64,000 bases of DNA from positions 806,001-870,000 of the forward strand of contig QXJR01000009.1 of assembly GCA_020975725.1 (NCBI GenBank), written 5' to 3'. The number at the start of each line of letters is the position of its first letter. Position 1 is the first letter of the stretch. Origin of the DNA: Picocystis sp. L7. Its lineage: Eukaryota; Chlorophyta; Picocystophyceae; Picocystales; Picocystaceae. This document shows, piece after piece, positions 11,895-22,832 of this stretch. The translations under genes were made by a program, and so were the position numbers. The notes under the pieces are model-generated. The model was not told where the DNA came from. It made no database searches and saw only the letters and a list, made by a program, of their open reading frames with translations.

Positions 11895-13674
11895 GCCGAA
11901 ACGGACGCGAGGCACACCCAAGGCGATGCAAGGGACCTCGAACACGCTTCCGATGGCGATGGCGGATCCGAAGGCGCGCGTGCGAAGCACGAACGCGAAG
12001 TTGGCGGGAAATGGACCGAGACGAGTCCAGTCCGACGTCCATCCCCTCCGAGGGAGTTTCTTCTCGACCAGGGGAGGGGGAGGGGACCCTCCCTCGGCCA
12101 TCCACCTGGGGTTCGTCGGACCCTGGAGAGGAGGAGACGAGGCGATGTTCATGGCAGGCAGATGCCACACCACGAGGTAGGTGTGGCGGATGGTGAGGCG
12201 CGGAAGCCCCGGGAATTCTGGTCGCGGGATGAGATGTTCAACACGAATGCGAGACGCCGTTCCGGCCGGCAGTGGAAAGCACGCGATCCCACGTTGGATT
12301 CGTTGACATGGAATGGTTTCCTTGTGCAAAGCACTTGCTTTCGCATCCCCGAGACCGATGATCTCGCTTCGCTTCCAGAGTGCCTTACGCATCCCAATCC
12401 ACAGGCATGGAAGCGCGTGGATAAGGCAGGCGCAACACCAAGGGATGTGGACGTTCTTGAAACGGCAACGCGGACCGACCGGCTAGAGCCACGTCGCCTT
12501 CGAAACGATCGCCAACATAGCGAACCCTATGTGACTCAGCTCATTGCCGTTGAAACATGCACCTTCTACATTATCGGTTCGCTTCTCGAGTTGTACTTGC
12601 ACGTCTGAAAGGGGACGATGTGGAATGCCATCGATGAGATGATAGATCCCACACCGACCAAAAACCAAAAGCCAAACCACTGATACCATGCACCTCGGGA
12701 AGTTGTGGATCCCCGTCGATGAGCAACAAACTTACCCAACTGCCATTCACTCTCAAGCAAGCGCTCCGATTGGAAGTTCGTGTAGGGACGTGGATCGTGG
12801 TGTACGGTCATGGAGTCGCCAACCAAAGGAGAGTGGAGATGCGCCACGCATTCGATCAAGCTTTACTATTGAAAAGGAGTTGCGCTCGGGGGCCTCTCGG
12901 GAACGGCCACTTCACTAAACCAGGGAGTACTGCTCGAGTACCCATCCTTGCACGTGTCCGATTGGCCCACACAACGATTCCTGCCGCGGTTCTCGCCGCG
13001 GCGGAAGCACCCTTGATCGTTTGCATCGCCCTTTGACCGATTGTACCGGCCAGTTGTTCTTCAATGTCGCTCATTGGATATCGATTGGGTTATCCGAACG
13101 AGAGCAGGCGAATCTTGGACAAACAAGTTGCGAACTTGATCGCAACAAGCACGAGTTGATCCGTTGCATGGCGTTGAACACGAGGGCCGTCCACGCGTTC
13201 TGATGCTACTTAGGTTGGACTCGAGTCCCCTTGTACGGAGCTCGCATGGAACCGGTGCATTGGTTTGTTTTGTTCCTCGCACTTCATCTCCATCGGAGTG
13301 GCTGTTCACTACCCTTCCACGGTTCGATCGTACCGTTCCCATCATGCGCACCTTTTGCCACGTGCAATCGCATCTTCCTCTCCGTCCCTCCATGGTTCGG
13401 CGACCACGTGCATCTGTTGCCTTGCACCCCCATCCACGCCCTGCCCCGTGCTGCTGCTGTTGGTGCTGTTGGTGGTGGTTTTGGAGACGCACATCGAGGT
13501 GTTTGTTTGCTTGTGTGTGCTTGTGTGTGTTGGGGTGGGTTTGGATTCCACACGTACGGGCTCCACCAGGAAGGGGTTGTGTGTCCCCACAACTCATCCC
13601 CCCCTTACGAACCGGGCTGGGACAGAGATCCACTGGTGCTGTGGTTGTGTTGCGGTTGTGTTGTGGTTGTTTCG
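11895..13674. other. Interval between the SERF-like gene and RTCB
   Basis: About 1.8 kb with the promoters of two divergent genes. Short minus-strand frames at 12483-13074 look partly protein-like but I could not build a convincing spliced gene from them. The 350 bp before RTCB are T/G/C-rich with many TGTGT words. Nothing else recognised. Confidence 0.4.
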
Positions 13675-15201
13675 ATGGTCGCCATGCGTACGTTGGAAGA
13701 AGAGATGCGCTTCATCGAACGTGTGGACAGCACGCGGTTCCGCGTCAACGTGGGATTCGTGCCCAACATGCGCGTCCCAGGCACGTTCTACGCCAACGCA
13801 TCGCTGGAGAAGTTGCTGTTCGACGAGCTGCGCGCGTACAGCGAACGTGGGACGCACGGAGGAGGGTTCCTGCCGGCGGTGAAGCAGCTGGCGAACGTGG
13901 CTGCGCTTCCAGGCGTGGTGCGGGAATCCGTGGCCTTGCCGGACGTGCACAGCGGATATGGATTCGCCATTGGGAACGTGGCCGCCTTCGACGCCTCGGA
14001 TCCGCAGAGCGTGGTCTCGCCTGGCGGCGTGGGATTCGACATCAATTGTGGCGTGAGGCTGCTCCGGACCAACCTGCACCTCAAGGACCTGGAACCTGTG
14101 CAAGAGCAGCTCGCCCAATCGCTGTTCGATCACATACCCGTGGGCGTAGGATCGCAAGGGATCATACCCACCTCGGCCGCCAACTTGGAATCGGCATTGG
14201 AAATGGGAATGGATTGGTCCTTGAGGGAAGGATACTCCTGGGCGGAAGACAAGGAACACTGCGAAGAGTACGGCAGGATGCTCAACGCCGATCCAACCAA
14301 AGTGAGCGCCAGGGCCAAGAAAAGAGGACTGCCGCAAATGGGTACCCTGGGGGCGGGCAATCATTACGCTGAAATACAAGCGGTGGAAGAGATATTCGAC
14401 ACCCATGCCGCCCGCAAAATGGGCATCGAAAGGGAGGGGCAGATCTGCGTTATGATCCACAGCGGGAGCCGTGGACTGGGACATCAAGTGGCCACCGATG
14501 CGCTCACCAGCATGGAAAGGGCCATGGCAAGAGACAACATCCTCACCAACGATCGACAGCTTGCCTGTGCACGCATCCAGTCGCAAGAAGGAAAAGATTA
14601 CCTGGATGCCATGGCGTGCGCGGCAAACTACGCGTGGGTCAATCGGTCCTCCATGACCTTCCTGTGCAGACAAGCGTTCGCGAAAATGTTCAATTCCACG
14701 CCGGACGATCTCGACATGCACGTCGTGTACGATGTGTCGCACAACATTGCAAAGTTCGAAGAACACATGGTGGATGGGAAGCTTAAGACCCTCCTTGTCC
14801 ATAGGAAAGGTTCCACGCGGGCCTTCCCACCGCACCATCCCCTCATACCCGTAGACTATCAGTTCACAGGCCAACCAGTGCTCATCGGCGGTACCATGGG
14901 CACGTGCAGCTACGTGCTTACGGGGACGGAGAAGGGGATGGAACAGACCTTCGGAAGTACGTGTCATGGGGCGGGCCGGTCATGCAGCAGGCACAGCTCC
15001 AGGAACAAGCTGGACTTCCAGGAAGTGCTGGACCGTCTCAAAACCAAGGGGATCTCCATCCGAGTGGCCAGTCCCAAACTGGTGATGGAAGAAGCTCCCG
15101 AGTCCTACAAGGACGTGAGCGCGGTGGTCGATACCTGCCACGAGGCTGGGATCTCCAAGAAAGCGGTAAAGCTCAGGCCTGTGGCTGTAATAAAAGGGTG
15201 A
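13675..15201 (+). CDS. RTCB: RNA-splicing ligase RtcB (HSPC117)
   Basis: A single-exon 508-aa protein, the usual length for eukaryotic RtcB. RtcB joins RNA 2',3'-cyclic phosphate to 5'-OH ends using GTP and Mn2+, in tRNA splicing and, in animals, XBP1 splicing. The diagnostic elements are all present: [10 protein letters not shown] near the N terminus, the metal-binding Cys in [14 protein letters not shown] (about residue 125), [31 protein letters not shown], and the nucleophile His in GSTCHGAGR near residue 430. The ATG at 13675 gives a start aligned with animal RtcB; a second ATG lies three codons later. Land plants are known to rely on the TRL1/RLG1 ligase, so an RtcB here is notable. The mTERF-like gene converges 50 bp downstream. 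Confidence 0.96.
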   Translation: MVAMRTLEEEMRFIERVDSTRFRVNVGFVPNMRVPGTFYANASLEKLLFDELRAYSERGTHGGGFLPAVKQLANVAALPGVVRESVALPDVHSGYGFAIGNVAAFDASDPQSVVSPGGVGFDINCGVRLLRTNLHLKDLEPVQEQLAQSLFDHIPVGVGSQGIIPTSAANLESALEMGMDWSLREGYSWAEDKEHCEEYGRMLNADPTKVSARAKKRGLPQMGTLGAGNHYAEIQAVEEIFDTHAARKMGIEREGQICVMIHSGSRGLGHQVATDALTSMERAMARDNILTNDRQLACARIQSQEGKDYLDAMACAANYAWVNRSSMTFLCRQAFAKMFNSTPDDLDMHVVYDVSHNIAKFEEHMVDGKLKTLLVHRKGSTRAFPPHHPLIPVDYQFTGQPVLIGGTMGTCSYVLTGTEKGMEQTFGSTCHGAGRSCSRHSSRNKLDFQEVLDRLKTKGISIRVASPKLVMEEAPESYKDVSAVVDTCHEAGISKKAVKLRPVAVIKG

Positions 15202-15251
15202 GCTTGACCTTGTGGTCCATGGCCATACTTTGATGGATGCGTCGCGTCGTC

Positions 15252-16207
15252 TTATTCTACGTCTGCATCATACCATGCCAAGATCAAGTTGAAGAGGCCC
15301 AACCCCTTTGGACCAGTCCTGTAGGCCAAATACTCTCCGAATGAAACACCCAGGCGCTCCACAAAGGCAAGGTCGCTGCTGGCGCAGAGGTTTTCCAGGC
15401 TGGTAGGCAATCCCAAGTGCTGCAGATACCCAAAACGAGGCAGTATCTCCGTCTCGAAATTCATGCTGTAGTAGATGGGGTGTTCTTTCGCATTCTCCAG
15501 GTTTTCTTTCATGAGGGCATGGAGAAACACGATCTTTTGATCTAGCTTCCTGGTCCAGTCTGGGTGTAGCATGCGTGGGAAAGCCAATGCTTGCTCCATA
15601 GTAATTCCGGCTTTGCCACTCAAATTCGCAAACGCGGACTCCAAGGACTGGTTGAGGAGGACGGTTGGCTCTTTCAACACAGCCTGCAGCATTCGTCAGT
15701 CTTTTCCTACTTGGTACTTGTGGGGAGCCCCACCGGAGTTCATTGCCGTACCTGTTGGACAGAGCTTGCATTTCCTCTGGCAGCGCAGCATAGAACGTCC
15801 CAATTGCGATCGATCAGGGATGCATTGGATTCCAGAAGGATTCTGGGTTCACGTCCCAGCACATCCATCAGTTCCGATCGATCCAATGGCATTTTTGCGG
15901 ACAGGGCGTCTGGACTGAGATGTGCTGCGAGCAAGGCTGGGTTGTCCTCGATCATCTCCACCACGTTTGCTGCGGGTGGAGAACGTATGTGCGTCATCCG
16001 CGTCCCATGTCAGCCATCCCTCCATCCAACTAGAGGCTGGAATGGCTGTACGCGCATGGCATTGGATCGATCGTCGATCGCACGTTCTTACACACCTTCG
16101 CTCCTGTCCAGCCATTTCATCAGAGCAGACACATTGGTACGGACACGTTCTTCTGCGTCGAAATCGGCATCTTTGCGTGTCGCACTTGCCCATTGTTTCC
16201 ATGCCAT
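15252..16207 (-). CDS. mTERF-like organellar protein
   Basis: Three exons on the minus strand: 16207-16096, 15969-15752 and 15683-15252; 253 aa from the ATG at 16207. Introns of 126 and 68 nt have donors GTGTGTAAG and GTACGGCA, CTGAC words and acceptors CCGCAG and CTGCAG. The spliced protein is built of repeated about 35-residue helical units, e.g. FPRMLHPDWTRKLDQKIVFL and YYSMNFETEILPRFGYLQHL, with the Pro and hydrophobic spacing of mTERF repeats. Plant mTERFs act in plastid or mitochondrial gene expression. The first exon is open further upstream to 16534, so the true start and any transit peptide are uncertain. Two CCACGTGG boxes lie just upstream. It converges with RTCB. Confidence 0.6.
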
Positions 16208-17244
16208 GTTTCGCAATCGCACCACTGCATCTCGACTCGTGCTTGGAGAATCTTCGAATCCATCTCCACGTGGCACGTCGTGCTTGGCGAAGACCCGATG
16301 CCTTTCCACGTGGCAGGTCCTGCGACCACGCCCCCGACACGAGGAGGCACGTGACGATCGGACGGCGGCGCGCCCCCGTCGCCCCGGGGCGAGATCCATC
16401 GCCGCCGCCTCGCCTCGATCCCTCCGAGGAAACGGACGGCGGGGATGCGTCGAAGCCGGGGCGGCTGTAGCGCGGGTTCGGCTCGGACGGCCGTCGATGG
16501 ACGCTTCGAGACCTTCCCTCGGAACCGCATCCAACGGTCACCTGGGCTCGGGTGGATGGGAGGGAGACCACCCTCGGTGGCGTCCAAGCAAGAACACACA
16601 TGGAACACGAAAGGATGGAAGTTTGATGCGTTGGATGTAGCGGTGTGGCGTGGACAGAACCGGGCTCACGTGGATCATGGCCGATCCGTGACAACGGTGG
16701 GACCGATGAGAGTGGACGCCGTGGTGGGTGGCGGTGCCGCATCGGACGAAGGCATTTGTCCGTGGTTCCTTCGAGGCACGAGGATTCTTCCACCTTCACC
16801 GGGTATCAAACTCATGTGCCTCTTTCAAGGCGGGAAACCCTTGCCCCTTGAGGTTGGTCCTTACATCTCGCCCAATCCTTCGTTCCCAGTACCTGTGCCG
16901 TCCCGCCTTGTTGTCTCGTCCTCCCTTCCCACTGCCTCTTCTTGTTCCATTTCATCCCACGTGTCCGTATGCGTGCGTTCTACGAGATCCCAAGACACAA
17001 ATACACATGTGAGCCTGCAAGATGGATCCCAACACAAACACGAACCCACGACGTTTCGATGCCCGCAGTAGAGAATATTCGCAAACACACGGGTTCCTTC
17101 TGTCCTACTGGGGCATAGCCCTCCCCGCGAATATTCCTGCTCACCGAGGACGGTTTCCTTACTCGTTCCGGTTCGAAAGGGATTCCGTTCCTGGTTCGAA
17201 CCCGAGCGGGCTTCCCTTTCGAACCCGAAACAGTCCCAGTGGCG
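16208..17244. other. Divergent interval between the mTERF-like gene and NCA2
   Basis: GC-rich near 16.25-16.5 kb, where the first mTERF exon could extend. Closer to NCA2 there are two GAATATTC words (near 17074 and 17131) and repeated TTCGAA words. No other gene seen. Confidence 0.4.
16266..16313. promoter_or_regulatory. Pair of CCACGTGG boxes upstream of the mTERF-like gene
   Basis: CCACGTGGCA occurs at 16266-16275 and again at 16306-16315, exactly 40 bp apart. The same box occurs three times before TIPIN. Confidence 0.35.
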
Positions 17245-19089
17245 ATGGCGGACGGTGTGGGTCCATCGCCGACACGTCGCGCGCGCGCCATGGCCTTTTC
17301 GGCGGCGCGTTTCGACGAATCGGAGGACGACGGGCGTGGGAGAAGCGGAAGGAGGAAGTCCCTTCCCGTGGCTCGTCCTGGTGCGATGGATGGATCGCTG
17401 TGGGTGATCTCACGTGCGCGTGGAGTAGGTCCAAAACGGAGCGACAAGCAGTGGGACGACGACGACGATGGAGATGGCGGAGGCGTGGCCAAGACGTGGG
17501 AGCTCGGACAAGTCGTGGATGCAGCCGTGGACGTGGCTCAGGCCGTGTCCGACGAACTGCTCGAAGACATGAGGGAAGCGAGCGTACAACTGCTGTTTTG
17601 GGAGAAGAAAGCCCAGCTCAGACGAGGGAAGAGAAGGTTCATGCTCGTGCAGAGAGGACCGTGGGCACTCGTCACGCAGCTCTACCAACGAGCGAGGTTG
17701 GCGTACAAAGGTTTGAACGGACAGGCACAGGTGGAACATGGACTAATGCTGGAACCTCAGTGGCAAATCGAGAGGAGGGTGGAGTCCCTGCAGAACCTCA
17801 AGCGACAGCTGGCCATCGCACTGGGACAAGTGCACATGCTCACCGATGCACTGGTGAGCACGCAGACGGAAAACGAAGCTAGAGGGATGCTCCAAGGAAC
17901 CATCTCCGGCATAGAAGCCGCACTGCAAGAGCTCATCCAAGCTTCAGAGGACGCTCGAAGCGCCATCAGATACCCGCCTTGTCCTAGGCTGCTTCGTTCC
18001 AGTACATTCACGCCAGAAAAGCCAAGAACGAGTCTCCTCAAGATGAGGTCTTCTGGTTCAGATTCTTTACCCGGTCCTGAAGAGCTCTGCTCAAACAGCG
18101 ACCTATACGCCTCCATCAGCCGACTTAAGGTGCAGTTCTACAAGGCTCAGGTAGCGGTGGCTAAGTGCATCCATTCCTGCAAGAAGCCAAGCAATTTCCA
18201 ACAGAACTGGATTTTTTACTCTGGGTTCTCCGTCTGTGCTGGAGCTGGCTTATATTATGTGTTCAAACATAGCAGGATGCATGGCTCGGATGACCTGGAT
18301 CGATGGGTGGTCATGGCACGGTCGTCCCTTTCCACCTTCTTTTCTGAGCATGTGAGAACCCCGTTTGTGACAATCTACGAAGAGCTCACACGCTCTTTCA
18401 GCCCATCTAGTATGGAAGCTCAAACGGTCAGGGAGAGTCAGGAATCCTTGCAGCGCATGTTGGAAGCCTTTGTGGCCAAGAACGAAATTCCGGTCCATGA
18501 GGCGGTGGATGGGGAGCTGATGCCTTTGGTTATGAAGCGTTACGAGCAAGAGCTCATGCAGCCGATCAAAAATCTGTTTGCTGGTGCGCTGGTGCAGATG
18601 CTCTTGATCCAGATTCAGAAGCTCAAGGTCGAGACCGAGAGCGCCCTGATGCAGATGGATCAGATCCTGCTGACCAACCAGATCAACTTTGCCTTGATGG
18701 CAGCTACTCCAGCTGTTTTGGCCACGGCTGGTTTGATGGCTTTGATCAAGCACCTTGTCTTCAAGTCGCCGGCTGCCCAGAGGGATACCATGCGGCAGGA
18801 ACTGAGGATGCTTCTGATCGAGGTGGACAGGGCATTGCACAACGAGAGTGACGAAGACATGGCTTCCAGCGAGGACAAGTCGATGCGGATTGGGCTCCTT
18901 CTCTTTGCGCTGAACTACTTGTACCGGGCCGCGTACAAGCACCGCATTTCCATGGGGCTGGACGAATGGAGGAGCGTTCGCGTAGACGTGGTCGAACTGG
19001 CGGCACCAGTGATATCGACCGAGAGCAAGATTGCCATCGTGGAGCGTATGAGTCGTCTTTACAAGTGTTTCAGCACGCACAATCTGTAG
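17245..19089 (+). CDS. NCA2/DGS1-family mitochondrial membrane protein
   Basis: A single-exon 614-aa protein. The C-terminal half carries the NCA2 family signature: about residues 440-480 read QMLLIQIQKLKVETESALM then MDQILLTNQINFALMAATPA, next to a hydrophobic segment (ATPAVLATAGLMALI). A second hydrophobic stretch (FYSGFSVCAGAGLYYVF) lies mid-protein. In yeast NCA2 affects mitochondrial ATP6/ATP8 expression; the plant homologue DGS1 is a mitochondrial outer-membrane protein that affects galactolipid synthesis. The ATG at 17245 is the first in the frame; the N-terminal 65 residues are Arg/Asp-rich and poorly conserved in type, so the start could be later. Two GAATATTC words precede it. Confidence 0.85.
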   Translation: MADGVGPSPTRRARAMAFSAARFDESEDDGRGRSGRRKSLPVARPGAMDGSLWVISRARGVGPKRSDKQWDDDDDGDGGGVAKTWELGQVVDAAVDVAQAVSDELLEDMREASVQLLFWEKKAQLRRGKRRFMLVQRGPWALVTQLYQRARLAYKGLNGQAQVEHGLMLEPQWQIERRVESLQNLKRQLAIALGQVHMLTDALVSTQTENEARGMLQGTISGIEAALQELIQASEDARSAIRYPPCPRLLRSSTFTPEKPRTSLLKMRSSGSDSLPGPEELCSNSDLYASISRLKVQFYKAQVAVAKCIHSCKKPSNFQQNWIFYSGFSVCAGAGLYYVFKHSRMHGSDDLDRWVVMARSSLSTFFSEHVRTPFVTIYEELTRSFSPSSMEAQTVRESQESLQRMLEAFVAKNEIPVHEAVDGELMPLVMKRYEQELMQPIKNLFAGALVQMLLIQIQKLKVETESALMQMDQILLTNQINFALMAATPAVLATAGLMALIKHLVFKSPAAQRDTMRQELRMLLIEVDRALHNESDEDMASSEDKSMRIGLLLFALNYLYRAAYKHRISMGLDEWRSVRVDVVELAAPVISTESKIAIVERMSRLYKCFSTHNL

Positions 19090-19119
19090 CTGTACCTCTT
19101 GGGTGGTTTGCTTTTGTTC

Positions 19120-19635
19120 CTAGCACGTTGTAAATACACAGCCTTCTTCTGGGCAGATGTCCAATTGTGCTTTGGGGACGGTAATGGTGGTTTCGGTGTG
19201 GTTGATGGCAGCATCGAGGGTTTCTGGCACTACGACTCCGGGTATGGTGGCCAGCTTGTCTCCGGGGCAGGTCCCTTCGATTTCTTGTATGATGAGCACG
19301 TTGTCTTGTATGTCGATGTTGGAAGGGGGACAGTCACAGGGATCGGCTCTCGACACGACGAAGCTGGGCACGGCTCCGCAGTCTTTGGGCTGCACGCAGA
19401 GTTTGGCGCCACCCTCTTCTCCCATCCTCACTTCCACGTCCATGTTGCAGTCCAAGGCGAAGGCGGAGTAGCGGTAGCACTTGGCCAGCTTCTCGAACTC
19501 CACCTGGAAGGCTTCTTCCTTCTCCTCCGTTTCCAGCCACCTCCTCCCCCCTCTCGCGACTTCTGCTGCGACCGTCAGGACCAGCACCACCATCCACACC
19601 GTCTGCTGTGCCTTGCACATCCCTCCTCTGGCCAT
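19120..19635 (-). CDS. Small secreted Cys-rich protein, family unknown
   Basis: A 171-aa minus-strand single-exon protein. Residues 7-28 (TVWMVVLVLTVAAEVARGG region) form a clear signal peptide. The mature part contains about ten Cys, including ADPCDCPPSN, TCPGDK and a terminal TTC, plus an N-glycosylation sequon (NHTE). No membrane segment or GPI-like tail. I recognise no family; it is probably extracellular or vacuolar. It converges with NCA2, 30 bp from the NCA2 stop, and is divergent from SOF1. Confidence 0.68.
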   Translation of the reverse strand: MARGGMCKAQQTVWMVVLVLTVAAEVARGGRRWLETEEKEEAFQVEFEKLAKCYRYSAFALDCNMDVEVRMGEEGGAKLCVQPKDCGAVPSFVVSRADPCDCPPSNIDIQDNVLIIQEIEGTCPGDKLATIPGVVVPETLDAAINHTETTITVPKAQLDICPEEGCVFTTC

Positions 19636-19955
19636 CTTCCTCGAAAACAGGCGCGGTTGGTGTCGGAATCCGCCGCAGTGTGTCGGTCGAAGCCCGTCGA
19701 ATCCACTCGAGTTAACACCTTCCTAAACTCGTCTCCCTCGGACCGATCCGTCCTCCCTCGGACCTGTACCCCCGGGAGGCCGAGGGAAGGACCGCATGGA
19801 CCGCGATTTTCGGATGGATAACACCCGGTCCACGAAGGACCGCTTGGATTGCGGTCCACGAACGGTCTTTGAAAGGGAAGGGGAGGCCCTCGGCGGCTTC
19901 GGAGGAGGCGAAGTCGCATCACGCATCCACGCCACGTGTTGCTTTGGAGTGAGTG
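19636..19955. promoter_or_regulatory. Shared promoter of the Cys-rich protein and SOF1, with GGTCCACGAA words
   Basis: Only 320 bp separate two divergent start codons. The word GGTCCACGAAG occurs at 19827-19837 and GGTCCACGAAC at 19853-19863. The same word is repeated in tandem before the cyclophilin gene. Confidence 0.4.
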
Positions 19956-21314
19956 ATGAAGGTCAAGGTGGTGTCTCGCGACGAAGTGGAGTACACGAGG
20001 GAGAGGAGAAGCGACCTCCAGAAGGTGCACCGGAACCTAGACCCCTCCCTCCATCCCATGGACAAAGCCAAGGAGTGCAAACGTGCCTTGAACGCCGCCA
20101 AGATGGACCGGATGTTCGCCAAACCGCTGGTGGGAGCGCTCCAAGGACACGCCGATGCGGTGAACGCCATGGCCAAGAATCCGAAACGGCTCGGACAGGT
20201 GCTCTCGGGAGCGGCGGACGGTGAAATCAGGCTGTGGGACGTGCCGCAACACAAGCTGATGGCCTCCTTGCGAGGACACTCGAGAGCGGTCCAAGGTCTC
20301 GCAGTGGCGCCGGATGGTAGCACGGCGGTCAGCTGCAGCGACGATTGCACCGTGAGGCTCTGGCACATGCAGGAATCCGCGTTCGGAGGTGTGGGATCCC
20401 AAGCCGCCACCACGTACGAACCGGTGTCGGTGTACACCGCCAAGCACGGATTCAAAGGCATCGATCATCATCACAGGACCAGCCTGTTCGCCACGGCAGG
20501 ACCGGCCGTACAGGTTTGGGATCACAACCGTTCCGAACCCGTCAACAGCTTCGAATGGGGATCCGACAGCGTCCTCTCCGTCCGGTTCAATCCCGTGGAA
20601 CCGGACGTGCTGGGAAGCTGCGGCAGCGATCGTAGCATCGCCTTGTACGATCTGAGGACCTCCACACCCATACGCAAGCTGGTCATGCAGACCAGAAACA
20701 ACGCCATCTGTTGGAACCCGATGGAAGCCTTCAATTTCACCGCGGCGAACGAGGACTGCAACCTGTACACTTACGACATGAGAAAGCTCAACGTGGCGCT
20801 TACCGTGCACCAGGATCACGTCTCTGCCGTGTTGGATGTGGACTATTCGCCCACGGGGAGGGAGTTTGTGTCCGGTTCCTACGATCGCTCCGTGCGGATC
20901 TTTTCATACAACGGACAACGAAGCAGGGAGGTGTATTTTGGGAAACGCATGCAACGGGTGTTTGCGGTCCAGTACAGCGGGGATGGTAGCTATGTCTTGT
21001 CCGGCAGCGACGACATGAACGTTCGGGTGTGGAAGTCCAATGCGTCCCAGCAGCTGGGCACTCTCCTCCCCAGGGAGAAGCACAAGCATGCGTATCAGAA
21101 GGCTCTGCTGAGGAGGTACGCCCACATCCCGGAAATAAGGAAGATAGAGAAGCACCGCCACGTGCCCAAGCCCATCTACAAGGCTGCCACCCTGAGGAAA
21201 ACGATGACCGAAGCAGCCAAACGGAAGGAACAACGGCGTGCCGCTCACAGTGCACCTGGCAGCGTCTCCTTCAAGCCCGCACGCAAGAAGAAGATCATCA
21301 AGGAGGTGGAATAA
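19956..21314 (+). CDS. SOF1: SOF1/DCAF13 WD40 ribosome-biogenesis protein
   Basis: A single-exon 452-aa protein, typical for the family. The N terminus (MKVKVVSRDEVEYTRERR, then DLQKVHRNLDPSLHP) and the C terminus (KHRHVPKPIYKA followed by a Lys-rich tail) are the characteristic Sof1 ends. Between them are about six or seven WD40 repeats, e.g. GHADAVNAMAKNP, LSGAADGEIRLWDVP, GSCGSDRSIALYDLR, VSGSYDRSVRIF and LSGSDDMNVRVWKS. SOF1 is a nucleolar component of the small-subunit processome needed for 18S rRNA maturation; the animal protein DCAF13 also serves as a CUL4 receptor. The ATG at 19956 matches the conserved start. Confidence 0.96.
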   Translation: MKVKVVSRDEVEYTRERRSDLQKVHRNLDPSLHPMDKAKECKRALNAAKMDRMFAKPLVGALQGHADAVNAMAKNPKRLGQVLSGAADGEIRLWDVPQHKLMASLRGHSRAVQGLAVAPDGSTAVSCSDDCTVRLWHMQESAFGGVGSQAATTYEPVSVYTAKHGFKGIDHHHRTSLFATAGPAVQVWDHNRSEPVNSFEWGSDSVLSVRFNPVEPDVLGSCGSDRSIALYDLRTSTPIRKLVMQTRNNAICWNPMEAFNFTAANEDCNLYTYDMRKLNVALTVHQDHVSAVLDVDYSPTGREFVSGSYDRSVRIFSYNGQRSREVYFGKRMQRVFAVQYSGDGSYVLSGSDDMNVRVWKSNASQQLGTLLPREKHKHAYQKALLRRYAHIPEIRKIEKHRHVPKPIYKAATLRKTMTEAAKRKEQRRAAHSAPGSVSFKPARKKKIIKEVE

Positions 21315-21389
21315 ACGATCAAGAAAGGACAACCCTCGCGTCAGGTTGGATGTAAAACAAAAATCATCGGGAACTGCGTTACATTTCGC

Positions 21390-21911
21390 TCAGAGCTCGC
21401 CGCAGTTGGCAATCACGCAGGGGCTCGCAGGCCTGTCCATGCGGTCGGTCTTGGTTCCTTCGACCTTCCTGACGACGTCCATGCCTTCGATCACTTCTCC
21501 AAAAACCACGTGTTTGCCGTCCAACCAAGGGGTGGACACGGTACACAGGAAGAACTGGCTCCCGTTGGTGTTTGGACCAGCATTGGCCATGGACAAGATT
21601 CCAGGACCCTTGTGGACCAGGTTGAAGTTCTCGTCGGGGAAGGTCCTTCCATAGATGGACTTTCCACCGGTGCCGTTTCCGGCCGTGAAGTCACCGCCTT
21701 GGATCATGAAGTCCTTGATCACGCGATGGAAGGCAGATCCCTTGAATCCGAAGCCGGGCTCTCCGGTGCAGAGCTTGCGGAAGTTCTCCGCGGTCTTGGG
21801 CACGACGTCTCCGAAGAGTCCCATGGTGATCCTTCCGGCGGGCTCTCCACCGATCTCGATGTCGAAGAACACCTTGTTGGTGACGGTGGCCTGCGTCTGT
21901 CCGCTAGCCAT
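21390..21911 (-). CDS. Cyclophilin A-type peptidyl-prolyl isomerase
   Basis: A 173-aa single-domain cyclophilin on the minus strand, starting at the ATG at 21911. All hallmark segments are present: [24 protein letters not shown], the catalytic [30 protein letters not shown], and the cyclosporin-contact [12 protein letters not shown]. It catalyses cis-trans isomerisation of Xaa-Pro bonds and is probably cytosolic, since no targeting peptide or C-terminal tail is present. The frame stays open upstream, but with non-coding composition. It converges with SOF1, 75 bp apart. Three tandem GGTCCAYGAAC words lie about 275-300 bp before the start. Confidence 0.97.
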   Translation of the reverse strand: MASGQTQATVTNKVFFDIEIGGEPAGRITMGLFGDVVPKTAENFRKLCTGEPGFGFKGSAFHRVIKDFMIQGGDFTAGNGTGGKSIYGRTFPDENFNLVHKGPGILSMANAGPNTNGSQFFLCTVSTPWLDGKHVVFGEVIEGMDVVRKVEGTKTDRMDRPASPCVIANCGEL

Positions 21912-22832
21912 GGTTCTGGCGTTCCTCGTGGCTTTCAAGACTCCTCGCACCGTCGGCGATGTCGGACGTGTCCAGATGGGCGCACGTACACACTGATCCA
22001 CACGTACAGCACCCACGTTCCACCCAAGCCCGATCCCCATGGAGACCCGAAGACGGTCCCCAATCAGACCCGAAGACAAACCCGATCGTGAAAGGAGGCC
22101 GAACGGGATCGAAAATCCACAACCGTCGGTGGCGGCGGACCCAACCGGGGAGAAAAGACCGTGAAAAGACCGCGTCAGTCAGGGTCCATGAACGGTCCAC
22201 GAACGGTCCACGAACCTGCGCGACGGTCCCAGGCGTCCACACCGCGCAAGGTACGAGGCCGAAGCGAGGTCAAGGCGGATCCAAGCGTCTGGAACCCTTC
22301 CAGCGTGGCGGTACGAACGCACCGTGACCGTGGCGATGCGGCTGGCGGCACGCATGAGAGTTGGACCGACGTGTGTCCACGGGTCGTCGCGAAAGATCTT
22401 TGCCTCCGAAACGGGAGGCTCCCCGGTTCTATCCCCTTTCAAAGGGAATTCGACCCCGATCGGACGGTGGGGATGAAAGGAACGCGGATCGGAACAGACC
22501 GGCGGGAACGATGCCGTACTGGTCACAGCAGCTCCGATGCAGGACAGGCAGAGGGGTGGACATGCCCCACAAAGATATGGAAGATGGTGCATTGACCCCA
22601 GCGAACGTCTGGATCCTGGCCAGAAAAACAGGGAGAACAATGTCCAGAATCATCCCCTGAAACTGACCCTCGGCAAGGATGCAGAGATGGGCGTGCTGGA
22701 ACGGACATGAAAGCATGCAAATGAGTATTGCCAAGAAAACCATAATCATGACCAAACGACACACGGCATGGAACTGAGCTTCATGCAATCGACAGTGGAC
22801 CGGATCATCCGATCCCGCTCAGGGAAAAGCAC
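21912..22832. other. Interval between the cyclophilin and FAS1 genes
   Basis: Contains the cyclophilin promoter with a tandem 11-mer array, then about 500 bp near the 3' end of the FAS1 gene. No coding region recognised. Confidence 0.45.
22183..22215 (+). repeat. Three tandem 11-mers GGTCCA(T/C)GAAC
   Basis: Positions 22183-22193, 22194-22204 and 22205-22215 are contiguous copies of GGTCCAYGAAC. A preceding stretch (from about 22152, with two AAGACCG words) is echoed near 26453-26505 in front of the LNK-like gene, so this looks like part of a recurring upstream module. Confidence 0.6.

Noticed and set aside
12483-13074. Possible small spliced minus-strand gene (start MSDIEEQLAGTIGQRAM; last part ending SKATWL)
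   Set aside because: The ends look protein-like and a GTAAG donor with TTTCAG acceptor fits the last intron, but that intron lacks the CTGAC word found in all others and no clean junction joins the first part. Left for RNA evidence.
13594-14967. 457-codon open frame antisense to RTCB
   Set aside because: It mirrors the codon structure of RTCB and has no protein-like features of its own.
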